A stretch of DNA of 64,000 nucleotides from Mactra quadrangularis (lineage: Eukaryota; Mollusca; Bivalvia; Venerida; Mactridae), in NCBI GenBank assembly GCA_025267735.1, contig CM046301.1, forward strand, positions 67,103,872 to 67,167,871, written 5' to 3'. The notes below the pieces were generated by a model. The model made no database searches, had not been told where the DNA came from, and saw only the letters and a program-made list of their open reading frames with translations. Shown piece by piece: positions 11,755 through 22,859 of the stretch (position 1 is its first letter; each line of letters starts with the position of its first letter). A program made the translations under genes and the position numbers.

Positions 11755-12060
11755 TAGTTAATGTTATCAATGAATATTGTAAAATGAGAGTCACTCCTTC
11801 AAACAAGAGAGATATTTTAGAATGTGTTAACAATTCAAAACTTTCTATGGAATATTTCAAGATAACATAATTGTATTTTATCCCAAGTTTGATAACATTT
11901 ATTATCATATTTCTGACACAACCATCCGGTATAGGGTGTGATCCTATCTATCACATTTGATAAAATATTAATATAAACATACATGATATTGTAATAGACA
12001 ATGTCTAATAATGATGTTTTCTTTCAGTGAATACGTCAGCAATAAATAACACACCAATAT
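11755..12060 (+). repeat. Array-bearing repeat P, copy 3
   Basis: Reads GAGAGTCACTCCTTCAAACA, then TATCCCAAGTTTGATAAC, GGTATAGGGTGTGATCC, one 43-bp unit, then TCAGTGAATACGTCAGCAA. That last motif matches the rc of the left side of copy 1 (near 1650-1670). The duplicate in copy B is 21555-21850. Confidence 0.65.
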
Positions 12061-12499
12061 TATCATCATTTCTGAATATCATGAAAACCAAATACATTTA
12101 TTTGTCATGTAATGCCCAACTATGACAAAATAATGATAATTTAGAAATTCAACATGACGTTCTATAACCCTAGTGTTGGATGAATTATATAATTTTACAT
12201 CACGATGATCATATAGTTGTCTTCCAAGCAACACATTAATGAATTCATTTTACATTCATATATGCCACGTAACCACTACATTAAAATGTCTCATAATACC
12301 AACAAATATGCGTATTATATCAAATAATAATATTGACACATTCTGACCCTGTAAACGAGAAAGTAAGAAAGTCCGAAGCTGTCTCATTTAAAGTAGACCC
12401 GACTTATCAATATCTGACTTGTGGTCGACTCTTCAGAGCTATAATTAATCTGATTAGCCATCAACGAACCAATAAGATCTAAGATTTCAATATGTTACA

Positions 12500-12860
12500 T
12501 TCCTTCCTGTTGTCGTGTTCTTGCTAATTCATCTTAAGATGCTTTGGTCTATGTATGGTCATTGTGTACTTGCCTTGTCCATTTGTAACGTTATTAGCAT
12601 TTTCTTTCATTTTTTGTGTGTTTTTGCATGCACATTGTCGAGTAAAAGGTTGGTATAATATAGATTTTTTATTTTTTGTTTTCTCATGATCCTTTTGAGG
12701 GAAATTGTGATATTGGTGAACGCTTGGACCTGGATAAACCCTCAGAAGCGATTGTTTTGCCATTGTCCGTTTCAAGACGGGAACCCATTTGCGTTCTTAT
12801 TTTAGTTATTTTTTGTGGTGTTCGTTTTATACAAATCTAAAATCATCTCCATCTTTGCAT
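12500..12860 (+). repeat. Dispersed repeat E (copy A)
   Basis: Contains GGTCATTGTGTACTTGCC, CACATTGTCGAGTAAAAGG, a GTGAACGCTTGGACCTGG-like stretch and TTTTGCCATTGTCCGTTTCA. Recurs at 22335-22690 (copy B), 35275-35540 and partly at 53485-53640. It lies just upstream of a LINE endonuclease remnant in both A and B and may belong to that element or to an independent one. Confidence 0.55.
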
Positions 12861-13039
12861 TGTGGGGGGATGTGGCAAGTATGCGTTTGTATTTAATTGT
12901 TGCTGTTTCTGATATGTTTTCAAAGTATGATCATCTTCGCCAGCAAAGAACTTACATCGTCATCACTAATCAGATTGATTTTCTAGGGCCAAGTATTCAT
13001 TTTACTAAAAATCAACAACAATTTTGAACTCAATATCCA

Positions 13040-13213
13040 ACGACGACATCTTATTGATTATGTCAGAAGCCGCTAATAGGATAGCCGGGACATCCTCATC
13101 ACAAAGACCACGAGAGGTGCAGATTACTGGAATGACCATAAACTAGTGAAAGCCAAGCTCAACATCCATAATTAGCCACTTTAAACTAAACGACCTAAAA
13201 GTGCTAAGAGCAG
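13040..13213 (+). pseudogene. LINE endonuclease remnant (copy A)
   Basis: The plus strand encodes HLIDYVRSR, two stops, then DSRDILITKTTRGADYWNDH and KLVKAKLNI. The RGAD.W.DH.LV.AKL pattern is the C-terminal end of the apurinic-type endonuclease of LINEs. It is cut at the duplication breakpoint (AGAGCAGCT/ACTCGG). In copy B the same frame continues to about 23850. Confidence 0.75.
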
Positions 13214-13319
13214 CTACTCGGATTTATCAGTTTATAAGCATTTTGTCTAATTGTTTTTTTAGTAATGACAATAATCTCCTTTATCATAAAAATACAAAAT
13301 GAGAGTGAAAATTAAAAGA

Positions 13320-13450
13320 TCTCAGGGACAGCAACAGTAAAATCTTCCACACAGCCAATTTTAAAGCAAAAAGGTAGAGATTTTCAGATAGTTTTGGTAA
13401 TTTAAAAATACACCGCAAACAAGTGACGAAAACAATAACTTAAAGTGTTG
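13320..13450 (+). repeat. Dispersed repeat F (copy 2)
   Basis: GGGACAGCAACAGTAAAATC, then CACACAGCC, then AAAGGTAGAGATTTTC match the order seen at 1090-1230. Lies in the unique spacer between duplication copies A and B. Confidence 0.4.
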
Positions 13451-13505
13451 CCATCTTGCATTGGACAGTGGCAAAATAATTGCATTTGGGTTTTAAACAA
13501 GCTCA

Positions 13506-13562
13506 GCCTGTGTGATGTAAGTTCACCCTAGAAGTTCTAGGGTGAACTTACATCACACTGGC
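13506..13562. repeat. Near-perfect 49-57 bp palindrome
   Basis: Arms of 24 bp (13510-13533 and 13535-13558) pair perfectly around a single central base at 13534. With one mismatch the pairing extends three more bases to GCC/GGC. The arms contain GATGTAAGTTCACCCTAG. It could form a cruciform, or be the remains of a collapsed inverted-repeat element. It sits in the spacer next to the duplication junction. Confidence 0.85.
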
Positions 13563-13864
13563 CCCAACAGATTCATGAAAGAACTAATGAAATTGTCAAA
13601 AATATTATTGTGAGAAAACTTCACACCCATGCTTTAATTCGACAATCTCGCTTGCAAAACACTCATATAAGAAAAACGAAAAGCTAATATATTTGTTCAT
13701 CTTAAAAGCAATTACACAATGACTTTACAGATACAAGTGTTTCTAAGTTAAAACAAGAATAATGATACGATAGAAATGAATGAAATGCGATATCCATGCA
13801 TAGAACATTTTTCTTCACAATTTTGCAAAATTATCATCATTAACCCACTGATACAATTCTCAAC

Positions 13865-14205
13865 ATGGAGTGTATATATGTGGGTTTAGCATTACTCATA
13901 ATATTATATTTATTGTGTCCGACAAGTTCTAACTTTTACCATGTATTGTATTAGGGCATCAGGTCAGCTTTAAAATTATTACATAAAACTTACATTTTAA
14001 TCGAATGAGAATATTTGATGATCAAAGATTATTAATTAATAAGTTGACTTTAAAGGCTACGCGTGGTTGTATGATAGATCGCAATGATCATAATTGTAAT
14101 AAAGGATCAACAAAAGTAGATTGTTCACATGAATGTAACCATTGTATTCAAACTATTGAAGAGAATGGTATAAAACAATGTGACGTATATCAAGGTTGTC
14201 ACTAA
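13865..14205 (+). pseudogene. Decayed small cysteine-rich secreted-peptide gene (copy B)
   Basis: An ATG at 13865 opens the signal-like MECIYVGLALLIILYLLCPT, closed by a TAG near 13950. A separate frame at 14005-14205 is intact for 66 codons and ends GIKQCDVYQGCH. It has seven cysteines at residues 22, 31, 40, 44, 47, 59 and 65; copy A shows an eighth at the position of residue 26, so the ancestral form could have had four disulfides. The lesions in A and B lie in different places. The spacing resembles small secreted disulfide-rich peptides in general; no family is recognised. Confidence 0.45.
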
Positions 14206-15920
14206 TGTGGTTTTGTGTGGGAGCTTTATAATCTAGAATGATGGGATATCCCGCTAACTTGTTCATCAAACCAATCAGGAATATTCACATGTTGCACAAT
14301 AAACAAGTGGAATATAGATGGACATGTCACATGACTTGATGTTGTAGGAGGAACAATGTAACTTTAAGAGACCATCTTTATGGACTGTATCTTTGTATAT
14401 CTAATATATTAGGGAACCCTGTTAACTTGTCACTTGTAGCATTGTATGTATTATGTATTCAGACAATTTTGTTCAATAGTTATATTATAAATAAAACTAG
14501 TCTTTCATCATCATCATATATATCAACAAATATAGAAACTATAATTCTTGTCTGTATTAAAATGAAAATATATAGTACCAGAATCTACTATCTAGATACA
14601 AACCGTTGGGGTAACACTTTGATGTCGTGTTAAATCTGCATATTTTCTTGCTCATGATTGCAGTCATTATACTGCTAGGTGATTTTAAAAAAATTGTTGA
14701 CCCATCATGAAATATGCTCACTTCCTTTTGCGAACAAGTGTATTATAATGTTTTATTATGTAGATGCCATCAATTAGGCCGTATGAACATTTTTACTAAA
14801 AACGTTTTATATCTTCAAATTATAGTCTATTCTAGGCGATTGTTGGAGAACAAACGATCTTGAAAGCTAATCTTTAGACGGTTGCATTACAAATCGTCAT
14901 TATTTATTTCGGCTGGTATTTTCATTTTAAAACAAACCTTTCTTCAGAAAAGAGCGCATGCGTATTTCTTATTTGGAACTTATATTACAATACTTTGATT
15001 ATATAAATGACATTTACGTAACCTCCAGTTAGTGATGTGGGGTTTAGAAATTCACAGTAACAAATATATGATTGTTTTCTCATTTTTCTAACTTTCCTAT
15101 AATTAGTACATGTCATTTATTTTAGCCTGTATTTCAGATGATAAATCATACAATTATTATATTTTGACACGACATTTTATTCAACAACATTAACAAATAC
15201 AAGCCACTAGAAAGTTCTAACCATTTCCGTATTATATTTTATTAACGTTCCTCTTTTTACACTAACATAACTTGAAATATAATGCGTGTTTTCAGTACAT
15301 AAGAACAGTGAAGCGTTTTATAATGTCGGTCACATGTATGGAGAAATGGAGCATTATAAACTTTGAACCACAAAGGTTCATAGTTCAAAAGTTTTTAATA
15401 TAAATAATTTATATCTAATACTGTTGAATTATAGACCTTAGTAGTTCAAAGTTTATAATGTTCCATTTTAATATTTGGAACGTTACATTCAATGTCTGAC
15501 AGTAAAATTTGTTAATAGCAAATCATTTATTATCTATTTAGAAAGAATATTTAAAGAACTTTTTCATTCGTAATTAGGTATTACATGTATTCGGCAGATG
15601 AGTTTCCATGCTTTGCTAAATCAATAGTTGTTTTTAATGAAACGCCATTTGAAACTGATATGGATTGCATTTCAAGACATTGAAGACATTGTTTTATATT
15701 GAATAGGATGATAACCAACGACTCGGTATCACGGAAACTTGTTTAATTTAGATATTGTTTCATTTATTATTTTGAAAAACAATGCATTCTGGGAATTGTT
15801 TAGTTAATGCTTTTCCATTCACTAATTAGCAATTGTTTATTTATGAGTGGTTTTTTTGGGGGGAAAACAAATCTGTATAAGACAGTGTGGTACAAAATTA
15901 AACAAAAACTAATCGGCAAG

Positions 15921-16039
15921 ATTCGATCGATCGAAGTTAGAAAATTCGTGAATGAATGTGATAATGATATCTGAGAATGATTTTGTTTTTTGTAGTTCCT
16001 TAACCTCTGTCTCATTCATTGTTACCATAGTGTGGGCGT
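15921..16039 (-). other. 119-bp block identical to 6982-7100
   Basis: Partner of the block in copy A. The minus-strand frame continues past it to FDRSNLAD and a stop at about 15909. The CGATCGATCG motif lies at its left edge. Confidence 0.5.
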
Positions 16040-16369
16040 TATGAATAATTAACTGTTTCCGCAGTTCTAGAAATATTATAGTATAAAGTAACGGTATAAA
16101 ACAATGAGATGATAATGACACAAGTGAGACAGAGTGTGATATGAAGTAAAACAACATTGTACTATTGACTATATAATTATCGTTATAACCTTTGCGTGTT
16201 ATAGATAATTGTTCCTAGTTAACACTGTTAGTCTATTAACTACTAGAAGACAATGTATCATGTTCAAGGAGTATAATTATATATTTCTACATTAAAATCA
16301 TGTTAAGTAATTCATACTAATATACAGTATCTGTCACGTCAATGTATTACTTTATCAATAAATACTTTG

Positions 16370-16863
16370 AGTGTAGAGTCACTCCTCTGAAAATGAGAGA
16401 TATTATATAATCACAAAATACTACTATCAAACTATTGAATATTTTAAGATAACAATGTAATCTATCCCAAGTTTGATAAGATTTATTATCATGTTTCTGA
16501 CACACAATTATCCGGTATAGGGCTTGATCCAATATTTCATGTCTGATATAATATTAATATAAACATACATGGTATTGTAATAGATAATGTTTTATATTAA
16601 TATAAACATACGTGATATTCTAATAGACAATAATTTTTTTTAATATAAACATACATGATACCGTATCAGACAATATTTTATATAAATATAAACATACATG
16701 ATATCGTAACAGACAATGTTTTATATAATTATAAACATACATGATATCTTAACAGACAATGTTTTATATTAATATAAACATATATGACATTGTAATAGAT
16801 AATGTTTTATATTAATATAAACATACATGATATTGTAATAGACTATGTTTTATATTAATATAA
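16370..16863 (+). repeat. Array-bearing repeat P, copy 4, expanded array (left part)
   Basis: After TATCCCAAGTTTGATAAG and GGTATAGGGCTTGATCC come seven units of the 43-bp repeat, some with small indels (for example GATACCGTATCAGAC, GATATCTTAACAGAC). Six more units lie at 18629-18870, beyond an insertion. The equivalent place in copy A holds one unit. Confidence 0.85.
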
Positions 16864-17286
16864 TTACAACCTGAATGAAATAACAAAATCCGATTGGTCA
16901 AAAGTGAACACGTGACCTAAAAAAATGTGCTTTTATTTTCGTATAAACTGCAGTTTTGTATGAATGACGTCACGCCGGAACTACTTTCATGACTCAAAAG
17001 CTATTTTTAGCGCGTTCCCACGCTATGATGTACAGGTCAATAACTATAATGTCAATGGAAAGTACATGATACACAAAACCAATAAGAAAGGTGTAATCAA
17101 CTTTTATTGAAAGAAATTAAAATGAGTGTAATGTACAATACAATTGTGCACTAATACCGTTCTATATCTATATTTCATAAGATGTAATGTTCTAGGAAGT
17201 AAATGATATGCTGAATGCAGTATTAAGAATTAATCTTAATTTTAACTTATAAATAAGCTTCATCGACGGCATTTAAACCATTAAAT

Positions 17287-18015
17287 GTTTATTTATATTT
17301 CTAGCGAATCAGTCTTCTTTTTCAAATGATTTTCATGACATTGCCCTTTTGAAGTGCATGCTCTAATGGACTGGTATTCATTCATATAGATATCTAAATC
17401 CTTTGGTTTCCGAGGCATCTAGTTTCACTTTCTTGTCTGAAAACAAAAAAAACAACCAATAAATGAAGATAAATAAAGCTTTAAATATCAAGAGTTCGAC
17501 ACATCTAAATTGATCCACAATAAGATAAGTAATCAGTATTTTGGCTGGTCAATTTAGAAAAATGTCATGACAAACATTTCAAAATCACTCAAGTTGCCTC
17601 TCATCAAGTAAAAAAAGAACGTATAACATAATGATATGTACATTGGATAATACGTGTATCTAGTCATAATGATGTAGTATCCGCAGAAGTGCATGTGTAT
17701 ACTTCATGCATATACATTCTGCATTGAGTGGTGAACAAGGTCAATAATTATAACGTTTATTATCAGACCGGAATGAAAATGCTTCTAGATTAATATGACC
17801 AGACTTTGAATCCATCCTAAGTACCGATCATTTTAAAATGTACATGAGAACATAAAAGCATATAAACCATATAATCAAATAATAAACATTCACTTACTCG
17901 GTACAGATAATAGCTTCGCCATCCATCCAATGTCTTGACATGTAAATTTCCTGACTCGGACTGACTGCTTAAGTTATCACCAAGTGATCCAAATTTCAGT
18001 AGTAAACTTTCTCAT
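17287..18015 (-). other. Possible spliced transcription unit on the minus strand
   Basis: Reading the minus strand, a consensus donor GTAAGT follows ...CTGTACCGA (exon end at 17898, GT at 17897-17896). An excellent acceptor, a T-rich run then TTTTCAG, ends at 17437 and starts an exon ACAAGAAAGTG. An AATAAA lies at about 17288-17293, after the exon. Joining across this 461-base intron leaves short frames only; one upstream frame reads SGNLHVKTLDGWRSYYLYR before the donor and stops four codons later. The splice signals are strong but the product is unknown; a non-coding or transposon-encoded transcript is equally possible. Confidence 0.3.
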
Positions 18016-18466
18016 TCTGATTAAATAACACAGCCTCAGATGCTATTCACCTCGGAAAAATGTACATCCAACAACCGCTCATTTGTAAACACTGGTGGTT
18101 TCAACGAGTTGACATATTAATCTAGGTCACAACTTGCATCATAAACTCACGTGTTTCTCGTAGAAACTTGAAACTTGTTAAACCGTTTAAAAGAGTTACA
18201 CTATAGCGTACCACCTCTCTTGTGTTCTTTTATTAAAAATAAACTCAATGCATGTTCATTTCACTGTATCATTCATGCCGTTATGTTCGAAAACAATGAA
18301 AAACTGCATCCAATCGAAGAAAAAAATGGCCGACGGTTGGCATTAAAGAACTGTTAACCGAATGAAATTAATGCGCACTATTACGCATTATTCCGTAATT
18401 TGGCTCTACGCATTAGAAAATAGGTCTTAATTCTAACGCAAATTTCGCAAAAAATGGTTGTAATTA

Positions 18467-18628
18467 TAAGGAATGAATGTATAGAAACTGACTTTCATCG
18501 AAAAATAAACGTCATTTTGGTGATAGCTAATTTCAGCATAAAGGCCTTCGGCCTTTATGCAAATTAGCTATCACCAAAAGTGACGTTTAATTTTCGATGA
18601 AAGTCAGTTTCCATACATTCATTCCTTA
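18467..18628. repeat. 160-bp near-perfect palindrome
   Basis: The left arm begins AAGGAATGAATGTATAGAAA and the right arm ends TTTCCATACATTCATTCCTT. The arms, about 79 bp each with only a few mismatches, meet at AAGGCC-TTC-GGCCTT. Such a structure is typical of foldback or hairpin MITEs, and it would be hard to amplify or clone. Confidence 0.9.
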
Positions 18629-18885
18629 AATAAACATATATGATATTGTAAAAGTCAAAATATTATATTAATATAAACATACATGATATTGTAATAGATA
18701 ATGTTTTATATTAATATAAATACATGATATTGTAATAGACAATGTTTATATCAATATAAACATACATGATATTGTAATAGACAATGTTTTATATCAATAT
18801 AAACATACATGATATTGTAATAGACAATGTTTTATATTTATATAAACATACATGATATTGTAATAGACTATGTTTTATATTTAAA
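18629..18885 (+). repeat. 43-bp array, right part
   Basis: Six units with the AAACATACATGATATTGTAA core, several nearly identical to each other, followed by TGATGTTTTGTGACAGAAAG that matches the 7670-7690 flank in copy A. Confidence 0.9.
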
Positions 18886-18894
18886 ATAATGATG

Positions 18895-19130
18895 TTTTGT
18901 GACAGAAAGTAAGTCGGCTACATTTATTCATACATACCAAGATACTTTACAATTTCCGGTCACGTGATACCAAACAATGGCACAATTTAAATAAAAAAAG
19001 AATGTAAATAATGACAGATCCAATACAGAAATGGTTTGTTTTACGAAGATGTTTTTGTGAATGTCAATTACTAAATATGATGTCCCACAATTTATCATAA
19101 TAAATGAACATATGATGAGATATTGTTTAT
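18895..19130 (-). repeat. Inverted-repeat arm, copy B
   Basis: Counterpart of 7690-7950. The minus-strand frame again includes AIVWYHVTGNC. Confidence 0.5.
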
Positions 19131-20436
19131 GTCATTGTTATCGTAAGTGATCATCCTTATGATCTGAAGTGAATATTGTGCACTTTACTTTATTAAATAA
19201 AAAAATCGTCAAAATTATTTTGCCAAATACGACATTTGTCTTAATTGAGATATGTGGTCCCTCAGATCGTTCTCGGTAAGTAAAACATGTTAAGTCAATC
19301 TCCGTAAACAGATATCCTGTAGAGCGCTGTCGTGCAAAATCTCTAAGGTTCGCTAAGAGGGTCACGTGGAGATGACCTTTGTGTCGACCAATCAATGCGT
19401 AGCTTTTATCTAGTCGTAACACTATTAATAGCATTTTGATTTCGTAATTTCTATTTTTAGACCGAGGTTTGCGAGCTTAATTTGACGGTGATGGTATTCA
19501 CAGACTGTGATTAGACGGCTCATCCAAATTGCGTGACATAGACGATGGAAACAAGTTACTAAACATAATGATTGCGTAATGAATATTATAATGAGGGAAG
19601 GTTACCTGAACGTGATCCTCATAACGAAACATCCAAATCTAAGTTAGCGAGTAGACGAGCGGGCGGAAATTTTAGATCGGGTTTTAATAAGATTGATGTA
19701 AAGTAAAATATATATTGTGCGTGTTTTCCTGGATTTGCGGCTTCATGTGTTTTATGAATCCATTTCTGAATAAAAAATGAATGAACGCTATAAAACTCTG
19801 ATCCTCGAAGTTTCTTGAATAAAGTGTTTCTGTTTTTTTTAAAAGAAAGGCTTTGAAATTTCGACTGATTTCACATTTCTCATGTATTGTATATATGTAT
19901 GTGTCAGATAAACATATTTATAAGCTTGTTATTTATTATCAAGTATAATGATAAAAATAATCTTCATGAATCTAATTATACAATGAATAATGAGAAATGT
20001 TAGTGGAAATAATTCATGTATGTAAAGTAGGTGAAACAATAAGCATAACAAATATCTATTTTTCAGTAAGTTAAATCCCTAGGGTGACTCTAGTGCGTCA
20101 ACCAACAAGAATATATTAAAAAGAAACATAATTGTAGTAGTGGCGTAAGTAAGTTAATAACAGTCTAACAGAACATACATGATTTATGTTTTAAATACTA
20201 AGTACTTATGATGATGTACGTCTATTCAATTAGCTTAACATTCAATAATTTTTATGTGCAACTTATAATATTATAAGCCACAGAATCACGAAGTTTGATA
20301 ATGGTTACAATGATTCCCCTTGTTTTAAACCAAGCGTAACGTTAAAAATTAAAAACTTTCATAGTACTTGAAAACTTAATACAAGAGTGTACGTCATTAT
20401 AAATACATATAATCCTATTGATCATTTTACAGCTGA

Positions 20437-20642
20437 TGCCTTTTTGTATTAGTTTTACCCATATTGCATCTCTATTAACTTGATCAAAAGCTCTTTGATA
20501 ATCGTTGAATATACTTTATTATTTAGATTTTGCTAAAAAGTTTTTGAATAACAGAGTGTAAAAGAAATATGTCATCAGCCGTAGAACGATTTTCTCTGAA
20601 ACCAAATTAAGATTCGTTTAGTGTATTTTTCACACCATGAAT
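20437..20642 (-). pseudogene. LINE reverse-transcriptase remnant (copy B)
   Basis: Same remnant as 9790-10035, with the same frameshift region before DYQRAFDQVNRDAIWVKL. In addition, a substitution turns the NESQ part of copy A into NES-stop. Here it runs straight into the ...GTCATAAACAACATTTGAG flank because the truncated LINE of copy A is absent. Confidence 0.8.
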
Positions 20643-21270
20643 AAATAACACTTAAAATTAAAAACAACAAAACGATTAAATGATATGTCATAAACAACAT
20701 TTGAGAACTTGTCTTTTTATAAAAAGGACACTTTAACAATTAATGGAAACAAGAATCTAGGTGGTTTCTGCCTTTGAACGGTTAGTAACCAAAGTCAGCC
20801 ATCAAACATGTTGCTTTATCTTACGTTTTGTCAAAGTAGGATTAGAAACATCTAAGTGAACACTTTTAATTAATCTCAGTTGAGTTGTTTCCTTTAATTT
20901 TTCTGATTAAGAAAAGAAAGTGAAAAGTTTGAATATATAAATTACGCAATTACCATAGCGTGTTGAAGATCATTATACCTCGTTAACCTAGCTAGTTTTT
21001 TTACTAGAAGATATTGTATCACGTGGGAAAACAGTAAAATGATCACACCCTATCTCTTCACTATATTAGTACTGATTTTTCTAATACATCTTATGAACAT
21101 GAGTTACTAGGGGTTGGATCTCCACTTTTTCATTAAAAATTGATGAAATAGTAAAATTGTTATGGAAGAAAACCCTTCCTTGACGATGTGTTTGTTTTTA
21201 TATTTTTACCCTCACTGATCTCGAAATGTCACGAGGTAAAAGCATCTTGTAGATTTCAGAGTAAAATAAT

Positions 21271-21498
21271 GCTTGTTTGTTTGTTGGGTTTACGCCGTAG
21301 CAACACATTGTATAGGTCATGTAACGGCGGTCTGTCGACCAACTCACTCCTCCTGGAAAGGCTAGATCTCTTGATGTAGCTGTTAACCAACTACTAAACG
21401 CATACTTTCGTCAGTGACTCACAACTGCCCTACATATAATCAATGGTAGGAGGGAGAATGGCCGTAGAAATAATTTCATGACCAAGCTCCATGAAATT
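21271..21498 (-). mobile_element. SINE family II, head missing (copy B)
   Basis: Duplicate of 11474-11712, truncated at the same point, so the truncation predates the duplication. Confidence 0.8.
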
Positions 21499-21554
21499 GA
21501 TTCATTGTATCATTCTGTTGTTTTTATACTGTCTATTATCACAACCTATTAGTT

Positions 21555-21850
21555 AATGTTATTAATGAATATTGTAAAATGAGAGTCACTCCTTCAAACA
21601 AGAGAGATATTTTAGAATGTGTTAACAATTCAAAACTTTCTATGGAATATTTCAAGATAACATAATTGTATTTTATCCAAAGTTTGAAAACATTTATTAT
21701 CATATTTTTGACACAACCATCCGGTATAGGGTGTGATCCTATCTATCATATTTGATAAAATATTAATATAAACATACATGATATTGTAATAGACAATGTC
21801 TAATAATGATGTTTTTTATCAGTGAATACGTCAGCAATAAATAACACACC
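21555..21850 (+). repeat. Array-bearing repeat P, copy 5
   Basis: Duplicate of 11755-12060, with a single 43-bp unit. Confidence 0.65.
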
Positions 21851-22334
21851 AATATTATCATCATTTTAGAATATTATGAAAACCAAATACATTTATGTGG
21901 CATGTGATGCCCAACTATGACAATATAAGAATAATTTAGAAGTTCAACATGAGATTCAATAACCCTAGTGTTGTATGAATTATATAATTTCACAACACGA
22001 TGTTCATATAGTTGTCTTCCAAACAACACATTAATGAATTCACTTTACATTCATATATGCCTCGTAACCACTACATTAAAATGTCTCATAATACCAACAA
22101 ATGTGCGTCTTATATCAAATAGTAATATTGACACATTCTGATCCTGTAAACGAGTTCGAGAGGCCAAGAGGAATCTTAAAGTAAGAAAGTCCGAAGGTGT
22201 ATCCATTTAAAATAGCAACGACTTACCAATACGTGACTTGTGGTCGACTCTTCAGAGCTATAATTGATCTGATTAGTTATCAACGAACCTATAAGATCTA
22301 AGATTCCAATATGTTACATTCTTTCCTGTTGTCG

Positions 22335-22690
22335 TGTTCTTGCTAATTGAACTTTAGATGCTCTGGTCTATGTAAGGTCATTGAGTATTTGCCTTGTCCA
22401 TTTGTAAAGTTATTTTCTTTCAATTTGTTTGTGTGTTTTTGCATGCACATTGTCGAGTAAAGGTTGGGTATAATATAGATTTTTATTGTTTGTTTTCATA
22501 TGAACTTGTTGGGGGAAATTGTGGGATTGGTGAACGCTTGAACCTGGTTAAACGCTCCGTAGCGATTGTTTTGCCATTGTCCGTTTCAAGGTAGGAATCC
22601 AATTGCGTTCTTGTTTTAATTATTTATTTGTGGTGTTCGTTTTATAACAAACCTTTATAAAATCTATAACCATTTCAATCTTTGCATTTT
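22335..22690 (+). repeat. Dispersed repeat E (copy B)
   Basis: Duplicate of 12500-12860. Includes GTGAACGCTTGAACCTGG and TTTTGCCATTGTCCGTTTCA. Confidence 0.55.
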
Positions 22691-22859
22691 GGGAGTGTGG
22701 CAAGTATGCGTTTTATATTGTTGCTGTTCCTGGTTTGTTTTAAAAATTTGATCATCTTCGTCAGCAAAGAACTCACATCGTCATCACTGGTCTGATTGAT
22801 TTATTAGGGTTAAGTATTCATTTTACTAAAAATCAACAACAATATTGAACTCAATATCC

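Larger units (their letters stand above)
4692..13213 (+). repeat. Segmental duplication, copy A
   Basis: Starts near CTTGCAAAACACTCATAT and ends near AAAAGTGCTAAGAGCAGCT. It is collinear with 13636-23630. Identity estimated by eye is about 90% in the left half, about 93% near 9.6-9.8 kb and about 97% near 11.0-11.3 kb. Private to A: a 569-bp insertion at 8145-8713 and a truncated LINE at 10069-10890. Shared by both: the cysteine-rich peptide remnant, two P repeats, a LINE reverse-transcriptase remnant, a SINE-II, repeat E and a LINE endonuclease remnant. Confidence 0.9.
16864..18628. mobile_element. 1.77-kb insertion inside the 43-bp array
   Basis: The array stops after TTTTATATTAATAT and resumes at AAATAAACATATATGATATT. 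The inserted DNA is absent from copy A. Its left end reads ATAATTACAACC; the inverse GGTTGTAATTAT is found at about 18456-18467, giving 12-bp terminal inverted repeats for a 1.6-kb unit, followed immediately by the 160-bp palindrome at 18467-18628. It may be one element or two nested ones. The superfamily is not recognised. Confidence 0.65.
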
